From contig BCIH01000015.1 in assembly GCA_002897115.2 (NCBI GenBank), positions 360,792 to 424,791 on the forward strand: 64,000 nucleotides of DNA. Direction: 5' to 3'. This document shows, in pieces, positions 12,223 through 23,931 of the stretch. Both the position numbers and the translations under genes were made by a program. Positions within the stretch are counted from its first letter, which is position 1, and each line of letters starts with the position of its first letter. This stretch comes from Prototheca cutis (taxonomy: Eukaryota > Chlorophyta > Trebouxiophyceae > Chlorellales > Chlorellaceae). The notes under the pieces were generated by a model. That model was not told where the DNA came from. It did not search any database and saw only the letters and a list, made by a program, of their open reading frames with translations.

Positions 12223-14120
12223 ATGGTGGACATAGCGCCCTCCCTGGCGGAGCAGCCCTCCCCCATGAACGGCGAGGCGAGCGTGCCAGGCGCTCCAAAC
12301 GCGGCAGGCGCGGGACTATCAGACTATGAGGAAAGGGAGGATCTTCCTACCGCAGAGTACAGCGTATCCTTTAACCTGACGGGCCACACCAGGGCCGTAT
12401 CTAGTGTCCGGTTCAGCCATTCGGGAGCCTGCCTGGCTAGTGCTAGTGCTGATGGCACCGCCCGCGTCTGGAGCACCGACACGGGGTCATGCCTCACCGT
12501 GCTGCAAGGACATACCAAGGTGGGGAACTGCGACGTCTGGTGGGGTAAGGTTGTGAGCATTGCTGCTTGCCAGGAGGTAATGGATCGGCCAGGCCCCTGC
12601 TTGACCAGGCGATCATCTGTCCCCACCCCCACCTTAGTGCCAAAAATCGCCCCATTACTTCCCTTCCTTTTAAAGGGCGTGTCGGATGTTGCCTGGGCTC
12701 CCAGCGACGAGCACCTCGCCACCGCTTCGGACGACCAGACCGTCAGGGTGTGGGACGCCCGGACCGGGGCCGCGCTGCGGGTCTTGCGGGGGCACACGCA
12801 CTACGTGATGTCCTGCGCCTTTAGCGCCAGCGGCGCACTGCTTGTCAGCGCGGGGTTTGACGAGACGGTGGTGGTCTGGGACGTGGTGGCCGGCGTGCCC
12901 ATTCGAACCATCCCCGCCCACTCCGACCCCGTGACAGCTGTCGCCTTTTCCAGCGAGCTTCATGCGCCAGCCATCATGTCAACATCATTCGATGGCCTCA
13001 TGTAGGTTTGGGGATTGTGATTTTTGTGTTTGTTTTCTCTTTGGGGGTGGGGGGGTTCTGTGGTCAGCAGGAAAATCCAGGCTGAACACAGGTTGAAACC
13101 CAGGGTTCTGGGAATCCCAGAAAGCAAGCAGAGATCTCAAAAGTGCCATGACACCCCTGACAACACCCTTGTCTAATCCACCACTGCCNACGTCAAACCA
13201 CAGACGGCTGTGGGCGGCGGACACAGGCAATTGCCTGGTGAGCCTGCTCGATGCCGGCGGGCCGCCAACTTCCTTTGGATGCTTCACGCCAAACGACAAA
13301 TACGTCCTCACCGGTAGGCAGAGGGGGGTTGGCGGGGTCTTGGGGTCGCTGCCGCTGGTAACGGGGTTGACGCTTGTAGGGGAGAAAGAAGAGTGCAGTG
13401 GCTGCACACATGCACACACAGGGTGCTTGGCTTGCCAGGGAAGTGTATAGCCCGATGAGCAACAGGCAGCACGTATGTGGGCCGCAACGCTGGCCCCGGA
13501 CGACTCATCAACCCCCGCACCACTCTCCATCACAACAGGTCGTATGGACGGCAAGCTTGTACTGTGGAACTACCACAAGAAGCAGCCCATTCGGAAGTTT
13601 GAGGGCCACAAGAACGCAAAATTTTGTCTCCAGGCACGAACGGTTTCATGGTGGTGGGGATGTGATTGCTTGCACAGGAGCAAGAGGTGGTCGCGCCACC
13701 CGCACCAATGCACGATCGAGGGCATGGCATGCTTGTGATTATCTTCAAAACACCATCCTTCTTTCCAGTTTGCACAGCTTTCCAACAACACATATCTTTC
13801 AATGCGCATCCATCCATGACGTGCAGGCGGCAATCTCGACGGCTTGCCCCCGTCAGATGGGAGACGGAACGCCCCCTGCCCTGGTCATCTGTGGCAGCGA
13901 GGACCACCACGTGTACATTTGGGCGGTCAACGGCTCTCGTGGGGGTGCCGCGCCACTGCTGGGCATCCTGCGCGGCCGACCGGAGCCGGATGCGCCGGGG
14001 GAGGGCCACTGCGATGTCGTGCTCTCGGTGGCCGCACATCCCAGCCTGCCCATCATTGCCTCTGCAGGCCACGAGCACGACAGGACGGTCAAGGTATGGA
14101 AACACACGAGTCTCGCCTAG
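12223..14120 (+). CDS. WDR5: WDR5 homologue, WD40 scaffold of COMPASS/SET1 complexes
   Basis: Seven-bladed WD40 propeller. WDR5 presents histone H3 and the WIN motif of SET1/MLL methyltransferases in the nucleus. Exons are 12223-12519, 12676-13001, 13204-13313, 13539-13633 and 13827-14120, giving 373 residues. Family-specific strings include FNLTGHTRAVSSVRFS, GVSDVAWAPSDEHLATASDD, FDETVVVWDV, IPAHSDPVTAVAFS, KFEGHKNAKFCLQ and CGSEDHHVYIW, ending in RTVKVWKHTSLA. The N-terminal extension of about 45 residues is acidic and low complexity, as in other WDR5 proteins. The junction after 13633 needs a GC donor (CAG|GCACGA). A readable GTATGG lies just before the stop, but reading through matches the usual WDR5 end. 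Confidence 0.92.
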
Positions 14121-14540
14121 GAGAGGGAGTGCACGTGTGTGCGCGAGCGCTGATGCTCTGTACTTCCCTGGAATGTGCTGGCGATGCACCCGCTGTGCGC
14201 ACAAGCGCTTGGAGGGACAGGATTATTGCATAAAATCAGTTCACTATACTGTGCGATGAAAAAACTACGGAACCGAACTACGTCAGAGGAAGCAGCCTGG
14301 GGGACAATCGACCCTCGGGGTCAAACCTTGGACCCGCGCTTTGAAATTCCGAAACGAGGGACTCGCAGCCCCACCAACACGACGACGACATTTGCATGAG
14401 CGTTGTTCACACAAACTGCACATCTAAGGCTATGCAGTCACCCGATAAACAGAGAGACGCCTGTTTCATGGATTAGCTGGCATCACGAGCGACAGCTCAA
14501 CTCGTGAGGGAGGGCCAGGTGGGAAGCCCGACCAGCGGCC
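14121..14540. other. Intergenic between WDR5 and CDT2
   Basis: WDR5 3' flank and CDT2 upstream region, same strand. No coding signal or named motif seen. Confidence 0.4.
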
Positions 14541-15218
14541 ATGGCGCAACGCGGGCTGCCCCTGGCGCTCGAGGTCCTGCACCGCGAGTGCAGAGGCTTT
14601 CACGGTTAGTGGTGGAGAAAGGGTGCGATTTGAATTGCTACTGGACTCCATTACAGCAGGGCGAGTCGTGGTTGGCCGTGTCGCGGACCCACTCCCTCTC
14701 CTGCTCGCCTCGACCCTGCAGCTCCCTACCCGCCGAGACTGGGGGAGCCGGTGTGCGGGGAGGTCCCAGGGACGGGAGTGCTCAACAACGACCCATCTGC
14801 CTTTGGCTCTCCAGCATTCGCCCTCGGTTTCAACAACGTACGTCGTGGCTGGAGAGGCGAAGAGAGGGGGAGCCTTCAGGCTCACTGTACGTCGAGGCCC
14901 CTCCGCATCAGATTGGCGTCGCAGAAGCACACGTGCCACCATGCCCTCCACCCTTGCCCCGTGCCCACAAACGCACATTGTTGCCTGCTTATCCAATAAT
15001 ACAGGTGTACAAGGGCGGGAGACTGCTGGCGCTGGCAGATGAGGAGGGTTACCTTACAATCATTGACACGACGCTGCCCCTGCCCAGCAACACATTTGCC
15101 GAAGATGGGGGCCCACGCCCCGCAGCGCAATGGCTGGCCCACCGCAATGCCATCTTTGACCTCGCATGGTTCAGGGTGCGTTTCGCTTGCACGTGCATGT
15201 GCGTGCGTGTGTGTGTGT

Positions 15219-15274
<56 letters not shown>

Positions 15275-17388
15275 GAGTGGGCTCGCTATGCACTGGTGCG
15301 ACGCGATACCCGGCTGACAAGACAAAAATTGGAATGCTGTCTTTGAGCTTGAATTCCTTGCTGCCTTTCACCCCCTTGGCTGTACCCATTCATCAATCGA
15401 CACGCTTGCCAGACATGCACGTCGCTCACTGCATGACTCATCTGCTCCACAGGATGACACTGCGATGCTGGCGGCGTCAGGGGACCAGACGGTGAGTCTG
15501 TGGGACACCGGCATTGCCGCCCAGATCAGCACATTTTCCGGGCATGGGGGGAGTGTGAAAACTCTGAGCCCCATGCCCGGCAGCGGCAACGTGTTTGCCT
15601 CGGGCGCCCGTGATGGGCGACTGATTGTCTGGGATGCACGAGTGCCTGGTCAGAGCGATCATGGCCTGGCAAGCTCGCCCCCCGTCGTCGTCGTCCACGT
15701 AAGTTTCTTTTGTGGCGGTTCTGTTTCTTCCTTTCTTTGTTTTATTTGGGAGTGGCTTAGGCTGGTGGGGGCGATTGCATGGTGACGGCGGTCATGCCGT
15801 AAATATATGTACCTGTGTACGCATGCGAATTCCCACCAAAAGATCACTCACACACACCTCTCTGAGAGCCACACTCTGTCAGGATGCGCACGCGGCAGAG
15901 GAGACGCGGCGTCGCGGCCGGCAGCGCACGCCGGTGCAGGGCCGCGCTCGACTGTCGGTCACGGCATTGACCTGGCTGGGCGACGGCTGGACCCTGGCCA
16001 GCGGTGGCGTTGACGGCAGCCTCAAGCTCTGGGATCTCCGCCGATCCACCTGCAGCGGCGGCAATGCTACCGGATGTGGAAGGAGTAAAAGGAACTGTTA
16101 TGGCACTGGAAATAGTGCAGCAGGAGCGGGGCATCCTTCAGCATCATCAGCCAACATCACAGCGCTGGAGTTGTTGACGACCATCGCGACGCCGCGGCTG
16201 GGCAGTCAGAGAAAAGCGCATGGCGTGACGTCGCTGGCCCTGCACCCCGACGGGACGCGACTGGCAGTCAGTCTGACCACGGGGACGCACATCCTTTACG
16301 ATGCAACCGCCCCCGACCGGGGCCCGCTCCGCGTCTATGCCAGTGATGCTGGCGGCCACTCTTTCTACGTCAAGGCAGCGTTCAGCCCGGACGGCAGGTT
16401 CCTAGCCTCGGGCGCCGCCGACAGCACCGTCCACGTCTGGGAGGTGGACGGGCGAGAGGGTGATGGGAGCGCCGCTGCTGTTCGTGGCAATAATGCTGCT
16501 GCGGTGTCTTCTCAAACACGTCACAGACAGGGCCTGTCGCTCCAGTCACCAGGACCTGCCACACCCAGGTTGCCACCATGCCACGACAGCGGCCACCAAG
16601 CAGCCTGCTGGACGCCAGGAGCACTGGACGATGAGCACGATCTGGCAATGTTCTCTGTGCTCACAAGAGCGCCCTGCGGTCGGCTTCACGGCCACACCGG
16701 CGAGACGACCGTGGTGGCCTGGTGTCCCGGGGACGCCAACTTGCTGGCTTCAGCGTCGGATGATGCCACGGTGAGATTGTGGCGTCGTGGCGAGCCGCCT
16801 TCAAGGGCCGAAGTAGCACGTCCTCGACCAACGGAGCCCGCCAGTCCCTGGCCCGACTCGGCCACGAAGCTCGTGCGCGAGTACCTCGAAGCCAAGCGGC
16901 GGGTGGGGACGCCAGTCGTGGATGGCGTGCGAGACAGGGGGGGACCTCCTTATCATCTCAATGGAGGTCCAACAGCGACGGCGACCGTATCTGGTCTGCT
17001 GCCGCAGCAGCAGTCTTCATGCCAGCAAGGCGTGCAGCACGCTGCAGCGCTGACGTCGGCCGGGCTACTGTTGCCCAGCGGGGCGTTGCTGTCAGCCGCT
17101 GCAGCCACTGCTACAGAGGCACGGCCTCCGCCAGCAACGCCGCAGACTACAGGCCCTCCGCCGGCGCACAGACCGCTGCGTGACTGCACGCCCGTGGCCT
17201 GCCGGCTGGCGGAGATGACCCCGGACCCGGCGGCGGGAAGCCCCAGGCGGCAGGGACCGGGCGACCCGAGACGAAGCGGTCGGTCCACGGGAAGAAAACG
17301 CCCGCGACAGGCCAGCCTGGCAACGTACTTTACTTCCCCCATGCGGCCCATGCCCCATGCCGACGACAAAGATGGCTGTGACCGATAG
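14541..17388 (+). CDS. CDT2: CDT2/DTL, substrate receptor of the CRL4 ubiquitin ligase
   Basis: Cdt2 recruits PCNA-bound proteins such as Cdt1 to CUL4-DDB1 for ubiquitination during S phase and after DNA damage. Exons are 14541-14604, 14722-14837, 15005-15175, 15453-15698 and 15883-17388, giving 700 residues. The first exon is only 64 bases. WD40 repeats cover about 60-440, with LLALADEEGYLTIID, HRNAIFDLAWF and AASGDQTVSLWD matching DTL proteins. Two WDxR boxes used for DDB1 contact are present, WDAR and WDLR. The C-terminal third is Pro/Ala-rich and presumably disordered. It ends with QASLATYF (675-682), a consensus PIP box, as seen at the C-terminus of animal CDT2. The third intron carries a 54-base G run. 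Confidence 0.9.
15201..15272. repeat. (TG)n followed by a 54-base poly-G tract
   Basis: Compound repeat in the third intron of CDT2, beginning 25 bases after the splice donor. G run at 15219-15272. Confidence 0.95.
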
Positions 17389-17865
17389 AAAGGATTGGTC
17401 TGCCCTGTGCATCCGTTGACAACCACACCTGACCTGACATGTAACTACCGCACCCTCGCCCTTAGCCTGACTTTGCTCGCGCGCACTTGTACCCTGTTGG
17501 TGTTCATCATTCTACAAAGCCGCCCAGAGGCAGCACACCAAAAATGAACGTAGATTCGGCATCATTCAGTACACTCGACAGGCAGGCAGGCAGGGTGTCG
17601 GTCGGTTGAAGGCGAGGGGGGGATTTGAATTTCTCCCCCTTGTTCCCCTCTCCAATACACGCAACAGCTGTCCACGCAGTGTCTTCAACGCTGGATTCAA
17701 CGCGATCCCTCGCGGCGGCGAGGCTGCATCGCAGGCAGGCCTTTCCGGTGTAGAGGGTGTGGGAGAGAGCAGAGGTGTTGGGGGGGGAGATTTCCTGGAG
17801 GAGATCAGAAAATCCCCCGGCCCCCAGTCCACATGCCCCACCCACACCCCCCAATCATCAATCCA
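17389..17865. other. Convergent intergenic region, CDT2 and NDUFS8 3' flanks
   Basis: The two genes run toward each other. No coding signal seen; poly(A) signals are not obvious. Confidence 0.4.
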
Positions 17866-18840
17866 TCAGCGGTAGTTGCTCTCGGAGCGGAGGTTGTTTG
17901 CAATCTCCACTTCCCAGCGGTCTCCATTGGCCAGGAGCTTTTGCTTGTCGTAGAGCAGCTCCTCGTGGGACTCGGTGCTGTACTCAAAGTTCGGGCCCTC
18001 GACGATGGCATCGACGGGGCAGGCCTCCTGGCAAAAACCGCAGTAGATGCACTTGGTCATGTCGATGTCGTAACGGGTAGTGCGGCGGCTGCCGTCCTCG
18101 CGCTCCTCGGCCTCGATGGTGATCGCCTGGGCGGGGCAGATGGCCTCGCACAGCTTGCACGCAATGCAGCGCTCCTCGCCCGTCGCGTAGCGCCGCAGCG
18201 CGTGCTCGCCGCGGAAGCGCGGGGAGAGCGGCGCCTTCTCAAACGGGTAGTTCAGCGTGACCTTGGGCTCGAAAAAGACCTTGAGCGTCAGTGCAAGCCC
18301 GCGGAACAGCTCCGTCATGAACAGCGTGCCGCTCGACTCGTCCAGCACACCCGCCAGGTCGCGCGGGACCTCACGCTGGCTAGCCGCAAACTCCCGTGGG
18401 GCAAGGCCATGCGTGCCGCCAATACCTGTGCAGTGCGTTGTTTGTTTGCTTGTTGCTGTTGTTGTTCGTTTCGAGAAGCGCAGCTTGGGGTGCGTGAAAT
18501 GGGAATCAAGGCGTCCAGCCCAACATGCACCCAGCCCCGTCCATTCGTCACACCGTCCCCGAGCAGAGGGTTCGTGATCTCTCCGACCACGGCCCGACGG
18601 GCCACGCTCATGGGACGGGGCCAAGATAATCCACGATATCGCCGGCCATTCGGTCGCGCCAATCAAACAAGCAATCCCCTCCACCGCGCAACACTCACCA
18701 CCCTCGTCCAGCACCCGCTCCGCGGTCTCGGGCAGGCCCACCCCCCTCGCCGCGCAGGCGGAGTGGAACCCGGAACTTCCGGCCGAAAAGCAGGCTGGCG
18801 TGGCTCGGGACAGGGCCCGGCAGCCCAGGTGGCGCAGCAT
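17866..18840 (-). CDS. NDUFS8: NADH:ubiquinone oxidoreductase 23-kDa (TYKY) subunit
   Basis: Mitochondrial complex I subunit carrying iron-sulfur clusters N6a and N6b, which pass electrons toward ubiquinone. Two exons, 18840-18699 and 18425-17866, encode 233 residues. The first exon supplies a basic, Ser/Ala-rich mitochondrial presequence. Two ferredoxin-type motifs are intact: [12 protein letters not shown] and [12 protein letters not shown]. The family signature around [22 protein letters not shown] and the C-terminal SESNYR end are typical of plant and algal TYKY. Length and residues suggest a functional gene. Confidence 0.96.
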   Translation of the reverse strand: MLRHLGCRALSRATPACFSAGSSGFHSACAARGVGLPETAERVLDEGGECCAVEGIACLIGATEWPAISWIILAPSHERGPSGRGRRDHEPSARGRCDEWTGLGACWAGRLDSHFTHPKLRFSKRTTTATSKQTTHCTGIGGTHGLAPREFAASQREVPRDLAGVLDESSGTLFMTELFRGLALTLKVFFEPKVTLNYPFEKAPLSPRFRGEHALRRYATGEERCIACKLCEAICPAQAITIEAEEREDGSRRTTRYDIDMTKCIYCGFCQEACPVDAIVEGPNFEYSTESHEELLYDKQKLLANGDRWEVEIANNLRSESNYR

Positions 18841-19226
18841 CGCTCCCTGCTGGCCGCCCGAACCGAGTCACACCCCGTCAGCCAAAGGGAGACACCCGCC
18901 TCGCAGCAGCACAAAGCACAGCGATCCCGCCAATCGGGTCAACGGGCTCTAACAAAATCTCTTGGTGCAATGCGCTCGATCGTTTGGGTCGGGAGGCTTC
19001 CCAAGCGCCCCGGGGAATGCCGTGGACACCCCAGATTAGGCATGGGCAAAAACATTCGTCTCTGCAGTACCCACGCCAGGTACTCTCGAATTCGGTCACG
19101 ACGCAGATCGCTTTTTTCCCCCATGTGCGAGCTTGCTGCATTCTCTGGGCAATCCCACTCGCCACCCAGCTCACTATGACAAGATGTTATACTTGGTAAT
19201 GACGTTCTAGCATCCTTGGGCCCGTC
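18841..19226. promoter_or_regulatory. Divergent promoter region, NDUFS8 / mTERF
   Basis: Upstream sequence shared by two genes for organelle-type proteins transcribed in opposite directions. No specific element identified. Confidence 0.4.
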
Positions 19227-21578
19227 ATGAATGCCCTGTGGCCGGGTTGCACGGGCCCCAGGCTGCCGGCTTGCCTGTGGCCAGTGGCCCAGGGCAGGAG
19301 ACCTGCTTCCTTCCAGCCATGGCCCCATCCTTGCGCCGGGGCCCGCCTGATTTCCCGGACCCACTCCACCCAGATCTCAGAGATCGTGCCACCTGATCAC
19401 AGGGTGACTGCCATGGGCAGGTCTCCCAGAAAGGGAACCCTGTTTGTGGCAGCCCTCTGCACGCTGCTGCAAGACCGCTATGGCAAGAAGACCCTGGAGC
19501 GCCTGCGCCGCCATGCCAGGAAGGCAGAGAGTGTCATGCAGGAAATGGGCATAGAGGAGCCTTTTACCCTAGAAGAGCACGTCCTGCCGCGCCTCGAGGT
19601 GCGGTGATCGGTTTGTATGAATGGATAGTGCCAGGGTCTGGCAGGCGAACGCTGCCGCCTGCACGGGCGGTGACAGCAATGGCCTCCGTGAATAGCCGGC
19701 TTGTCACACGATGGCGCATTCCCCCCTCTTTCCAACAACAGCTCCTGGACTCGGTTCTGGAGGGCATTGGCGGGGAGGTCCTGGTGCGGTACCCGCAGGA
19801 ATTTTTTGACCCCGATGCAGAAGACGTCTGGAATGTTTTTTTTGCATTTCTAGAGTCCCTCAACTTTACACCAGATATGGTGAGGCTGGTGCGGAGGGTG
19901 GCTGTGGGGCCCGGACTTGTGATCACTTCTCGGCCGAGTCCTGCAGATGTCCTACCCCTGCAGCCCGCTTCGCTCAGCAAATCCCAGCAGACTCCTTGCA
20001 CCCAAAACGGCCTTCTCCGCCAAAATCATCGCCACCGCAGGTCGAGACGTTGGTCAAGGGCCGGCCGGGCATTCTGGCCTACGTCGTGCGCAGACCGGAC
20101 GCGTGCCGTTCGTTCTTCGAGTGGATGCGCTCCATTGGCTGTGACTCACCCACCGTGGTCAAGATCATCTGGCGTTTCCCGCCCATCCTCAAGGTTTTGG
20201 ACTTTCCTTGTGGCTCTTTGAGGGATCTATTGTGGTGTCGTCGCACAGCTAGCATGGGGTGGGGGCCAGGACCAACTTTGCACCTGGCGTTCCAGTCCCG
20301 CACCCTGCTTCAAAGAAAGAAAGGGTGCCATGACCAAATTCCCCCAAAACAGCTGGATGTGGAGACGGCACTCAAGCCCCGGTACGCGGCCCTGCTGGCC
20401 CTGGGCATCTCGCCACAGCGTGCACAGCAGGGGCTCGTCCGGGCGCCCACCCTGCTGGGCGTGGACCCGCAGTACCTGCAGGGCCGCGTGGAGTACCTTC
20501 AAAAGTACGAAACGGCGCCATGTGCCGAGTTTCTTGACCTGTCCTTGTGCAGACCAGGAATGCTCTTTTTCAATCGACAATTGATGATGATGAAAGAGCA
20601 CATACTATTGTCATATTTTTAACAACAAAATACACAGGGTGGGCTTGAGTTTGGCGGAAGTTGGCGCGCTGGTCTTGCTGGCGCCCAACGCTCTGTTGGC
20701 GAGCGTGGAGTCCAAGCTGGAGCCGCTGCAGGCTTTCCTGCGCGAGCACTTGGGCTGCAGCCAGGAAGAAATCGTAGCGCTACTGGCCCGCGGCCGCCTG
20801 ACCAACCTGTCAGAGGCTCGGCTGCGGGATCGCATTGCTGGCTGGGCATCGCTAGGGTTTGACCGGCCGGCCCTGCGGCGCATGCTCAAGCGCTATGCAA
20901 ACCTGCTGCGCTTGTCACCGCTGGGCCTGCACGCACGGGCCAAGCTTGCTTTCCTCGAGGACGGCGTCCAAGGCCTGGGCTGCTCGCGTCTCGCGCTCGT
21001 AGGCAGGCCCCAACTCCTGTCGTACTCGCTGCCTCGCCGCCTGGGGCCACGGACTGCAGCCGCACGTGCCATTCGAGGCCGGCAACCCTCCCCGCACGAG
21101 ATGGGTTTGTCTGATGCCGAATTCTGCCGGGTGGTCGGTGTGGAACCTGAGGTACTGGCACAGTACATTGCGGCATGGCAGGCATCGCCACAAGGGTGTG
21201 CCGGCAGATCTTGTTGTTCCTGTTTCATTTGTTTATTCGCTTGCTTGTGTGCGTGTGTGTTGGGGGGGGGTTCAAGGGATGTGGGGGTTATGATGGACAG
21301 TACTCATGCTCTTGAGGCCAGCAGAGCAGTACCGTCAGCGATAAAAAGTCAATGCTGCCATACAGAAGCAAGCCCGACGTGCGCCGAGCCTGCACATGGC
21401 AATGCCGTCAACCCCACCCTGTCACAGGAAAAAATGGGTGGACATGCTGGAAGGGAGGATGCCCATGCCGGAGCTCCGGCCGTTGACCCCGGAGGACTTG
21501 CAGCTCCTAGTGGCCAGCAGGAGAAAACAGCATAAAAATCCACTTGCTGCAGCGGCAGCAATGAGTGCAGAGGAGTGA
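19227..21578 (+). CDS. mTERF-domain organellar protein
   Basis: Mitochondrial transcription termination factor-type protein. These bind organelle DNA or RNA and act in transcription, splicing or ribosome assembly in plastids or mitochondria. Exons are 19227-19598, 19742-19879, 20041-20193, 20353-20504, 20638-21195 and 21428-21578, giving 507 residues. The N-terminal 65 residues are basic and poor in acidic residues, fitting an organelle transit peptide. Repeating mTERF helical units can be followed: KGRPGILAYVVRRP, IIWRFPPIL, LVRAPTLLGVDPQYL, LVLLAPNALL, MLKRYANLLRLS and ALVGRPQLLSYSL, each with the characteristic Pro-containing half-motif. The C-terminus ends in basic and Ala-rich sequence. 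Which organelle and which target cannot be told from the sequence. Confidence 0.82.
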
Positions 21579-21900
21579 GTGATGGCAAATGAACTCATGA
21601 GAGGTCTTTCATTTGTACTATAGCAAGTCGTGCGGGACAGTCACCTGTCCTTGTACAAAGGGTTAGGGTATGCTGCAAAGAGCAGGATGGGAGATATGCA
21701 AGGGGCAGGTGTATTGGAAGTGTGAAAGCAGTCAAGGAGAACAGAAACGATGGACTGTCGAGTGCCTGAACGGATCAGCCGACACAGTGGGTGCCTTCCA
21801 GAAAAGGATGCACCGGGCACGACACAGCACTTGCCCTGTGCATATAACAAACACACACACAAGCACTATCAGGTTCATGCCTCCGTGCACGCCCCCTTCG
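21579..21900. other. Convergent intergenic region, mTERF and amine oxidase
   Basis: Short region between two converging stop codons. Nothing else seen. Confidence 0.4.
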
Positions 21901-23931
21901 TCATGACTCTCCAAAGCTCTCCGCAAGGCGATCTGCGGCGGCGCGACCTGCGAGCAACGCTCCATGTGCGGTGCCAAACGCCTTGGCGCAGGCCTCGCCC
22001 GCCAGCAGGAGCATTGGGTTTGACCCCGGCGGGGCGCCAGGGCTGAAGATGGGCTGTGCAAGTTCCTCTGGAGCTTCCAGGTCCAACGGGTAGCTGTAGG
22101 AACCCAGGAACTCGGGTTCTGCGGCCCAGCGGGATCGGTGCAACCGGGCAGTCATCCAGCTGGCACCCTCGGGAACGGGAAGCCCTGGGAAGATGCGCCA
22201 GATTTGCCGCAGCCCATCCAACACCGCCGTGTCTGATGCCTGCTCCGCCTCCCGCGCCGCCTGGCCCCCAATCCAGGCCACGGCAACGACTGATCTTGGA
22301 GTGGGGGTCGCCGTTTGCTCAGTAACTCTGACCTGTCGCTTGATTGGTGCGCCGCCAAAGGTGATGGAGAACACCTTCCGCGCCCAGTCCGGCACCACAG
22401 TTCGGTCACCCACACCATCTCGATGCTGCTCCGGCTCCCACAGTAGGGCGTACGTTTCCTCGTCGCTGCCCCCGGTACCAGCAGTACCAGTGGGGTCATT
22501 GGGCCATGCTCTTATCCCAGCATCACCCCCTGCTGCCTCGCCATCGACGACAAATTCGATGAAGAGTTTGTCCACTGTCCCCATCCGCAGGCGCTCCATG
22601 GCGCACAGATGCGCCTTAGGGAGTCTTGGGGTGAACAGCGTTTCGTGGGTCGCCTGTGCGGAGAGGGCCAGATTTGGTTGTACGCATGTTCGAGAATTGC
22701 AGATTTCTACCTCCAAATGCAGGCTGTGGATTCCCAACATGTCGTGCCGCATATCCATTCTGATGGAGATGTGCAAGCAAACAGGCATGCATGGAAAGGA
22801 GCCCTTTCTCTCCTCCCATGCTGCCACCACCCACCAGCACGCCAATCCCATCAGCAGGACATGCCAACCTTGAGCACTCCGAGGGATACGGTGACGATGG
22901 CGGCTGATGCTGGGATCTGCGTTCCGTCTTCACACGTCACCAGCACCCCGAGGCTGCTGCCGTCCCAGCAGACATTGACGACCCTGACCCCGAGCCTGAC
23001 ATCCAGTCCCTTGGCCAGCTTCTCGGCAACCTCCTGGTAGCCACCGGGCAGCGTCACATGCCTGTCGGGCACGTGGGCATTGTAGCTGGCCAGGACATGG
23101 CATGAAAGGTCGTCTAGAGTGTCAGTCCCGTCCATGACACACTGCAGCCTGGAATGCCATTGCCAGAGCGCGGGGGCCAGCGCCTGCCAGGTGGCACTCA
23201 GCCTCCCATTTTCAGAGCCATGCTTGGTCAGAAACTGTCATGGCATGGGACGATGCAAAGATTGTTCTTAAAAGGATCCATGCTCATGTGGACAGGTGGG
23301 GCATCAGCGATGTGCAAAGACACATGCACCTTTCCACGGAAGACACACCAAATCACTCTCAAACCCAGCGTATCAGCGACCCCCGCCCAAAGACAAATGT
23401 ACCTCCAGCGCAGTTGTAGCTGTCATGCATAACACAACAGATGGACACAACGTGCCTGCACGCACACATGCCAACACCCACCCACCCACCCACCTTGGCC
23501 CAGGCTACTGCTAGGGTGTCTGCCACCGTAGCAGCCTCCGCGGGCATCACGGCCGGGTCCACCCCTTGCGTGAAGGCATTGCTGCAGGCCTCGATGCAGC
23601 GCACTTCCTCTGGGTCCAGGAGAGTCGTCCTGCCAGGTTGCAGGAAGTGTGCGTCCTGCCAGACGTATTCGGGAGGCTCGGGCCCAAGCAGACCCTGGTC
23701 TTGGGCAGTGACCAGCATAGGGTTGGGGTCCCCCTGGGGCCCCATGATCCCATGGATCCACGTGGCCCCCATCTCCAGAGCCAGCCCAGGGTTCAGGCGA
23801 CGGGTTCGCGCTCGGCCACCCACGGCGGAGCACGCCTCCAGGACGATCACGGGGGAGATGCCGGCCTGGCACAGCCGTCGGGCCGCCGCCAGGCCTGCAA
23901 ACCCGGCCCCCACCACGACCACACCAGGCAT
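21901..23931 (-). CDS. Flavin-containing amine oxidase, polyamine oxidase-like
   Basis: FAD-dependent oxidase of the polyamine oxidase/spermine oxidase group, which oxidises secondary amines such as spermine. Exons are 23931-23494, 23234-22869 and 22653-21901, giving 518 residues. The ATG at 23931 sits right before the dinucleotide-binding motif VVVGAGFAGLAAARRL. EMGATWIHGI and the string AIVTVSLGVLK also mark this family, as does TVDKLFIEF. The C-terminal FAD-contact region reads LLAGEACAKAFGTAHGALLAGRAAADRL, the usual place for the second flavin motif, though its spacing differs from the textbook form. There is no signal peptide and no C-terminal peroxisomal tripeptide (ends GES). Substrate is inferred only from the family. 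Confidence 0.85.

Noticed and set aside
14101..14120. Extra intron at AAG|GTATGG near the end of WDR5
   Set aside because: Reading through gives RTVKVWKHTSLA and stop, matching the normal WDR5 C-terminus.
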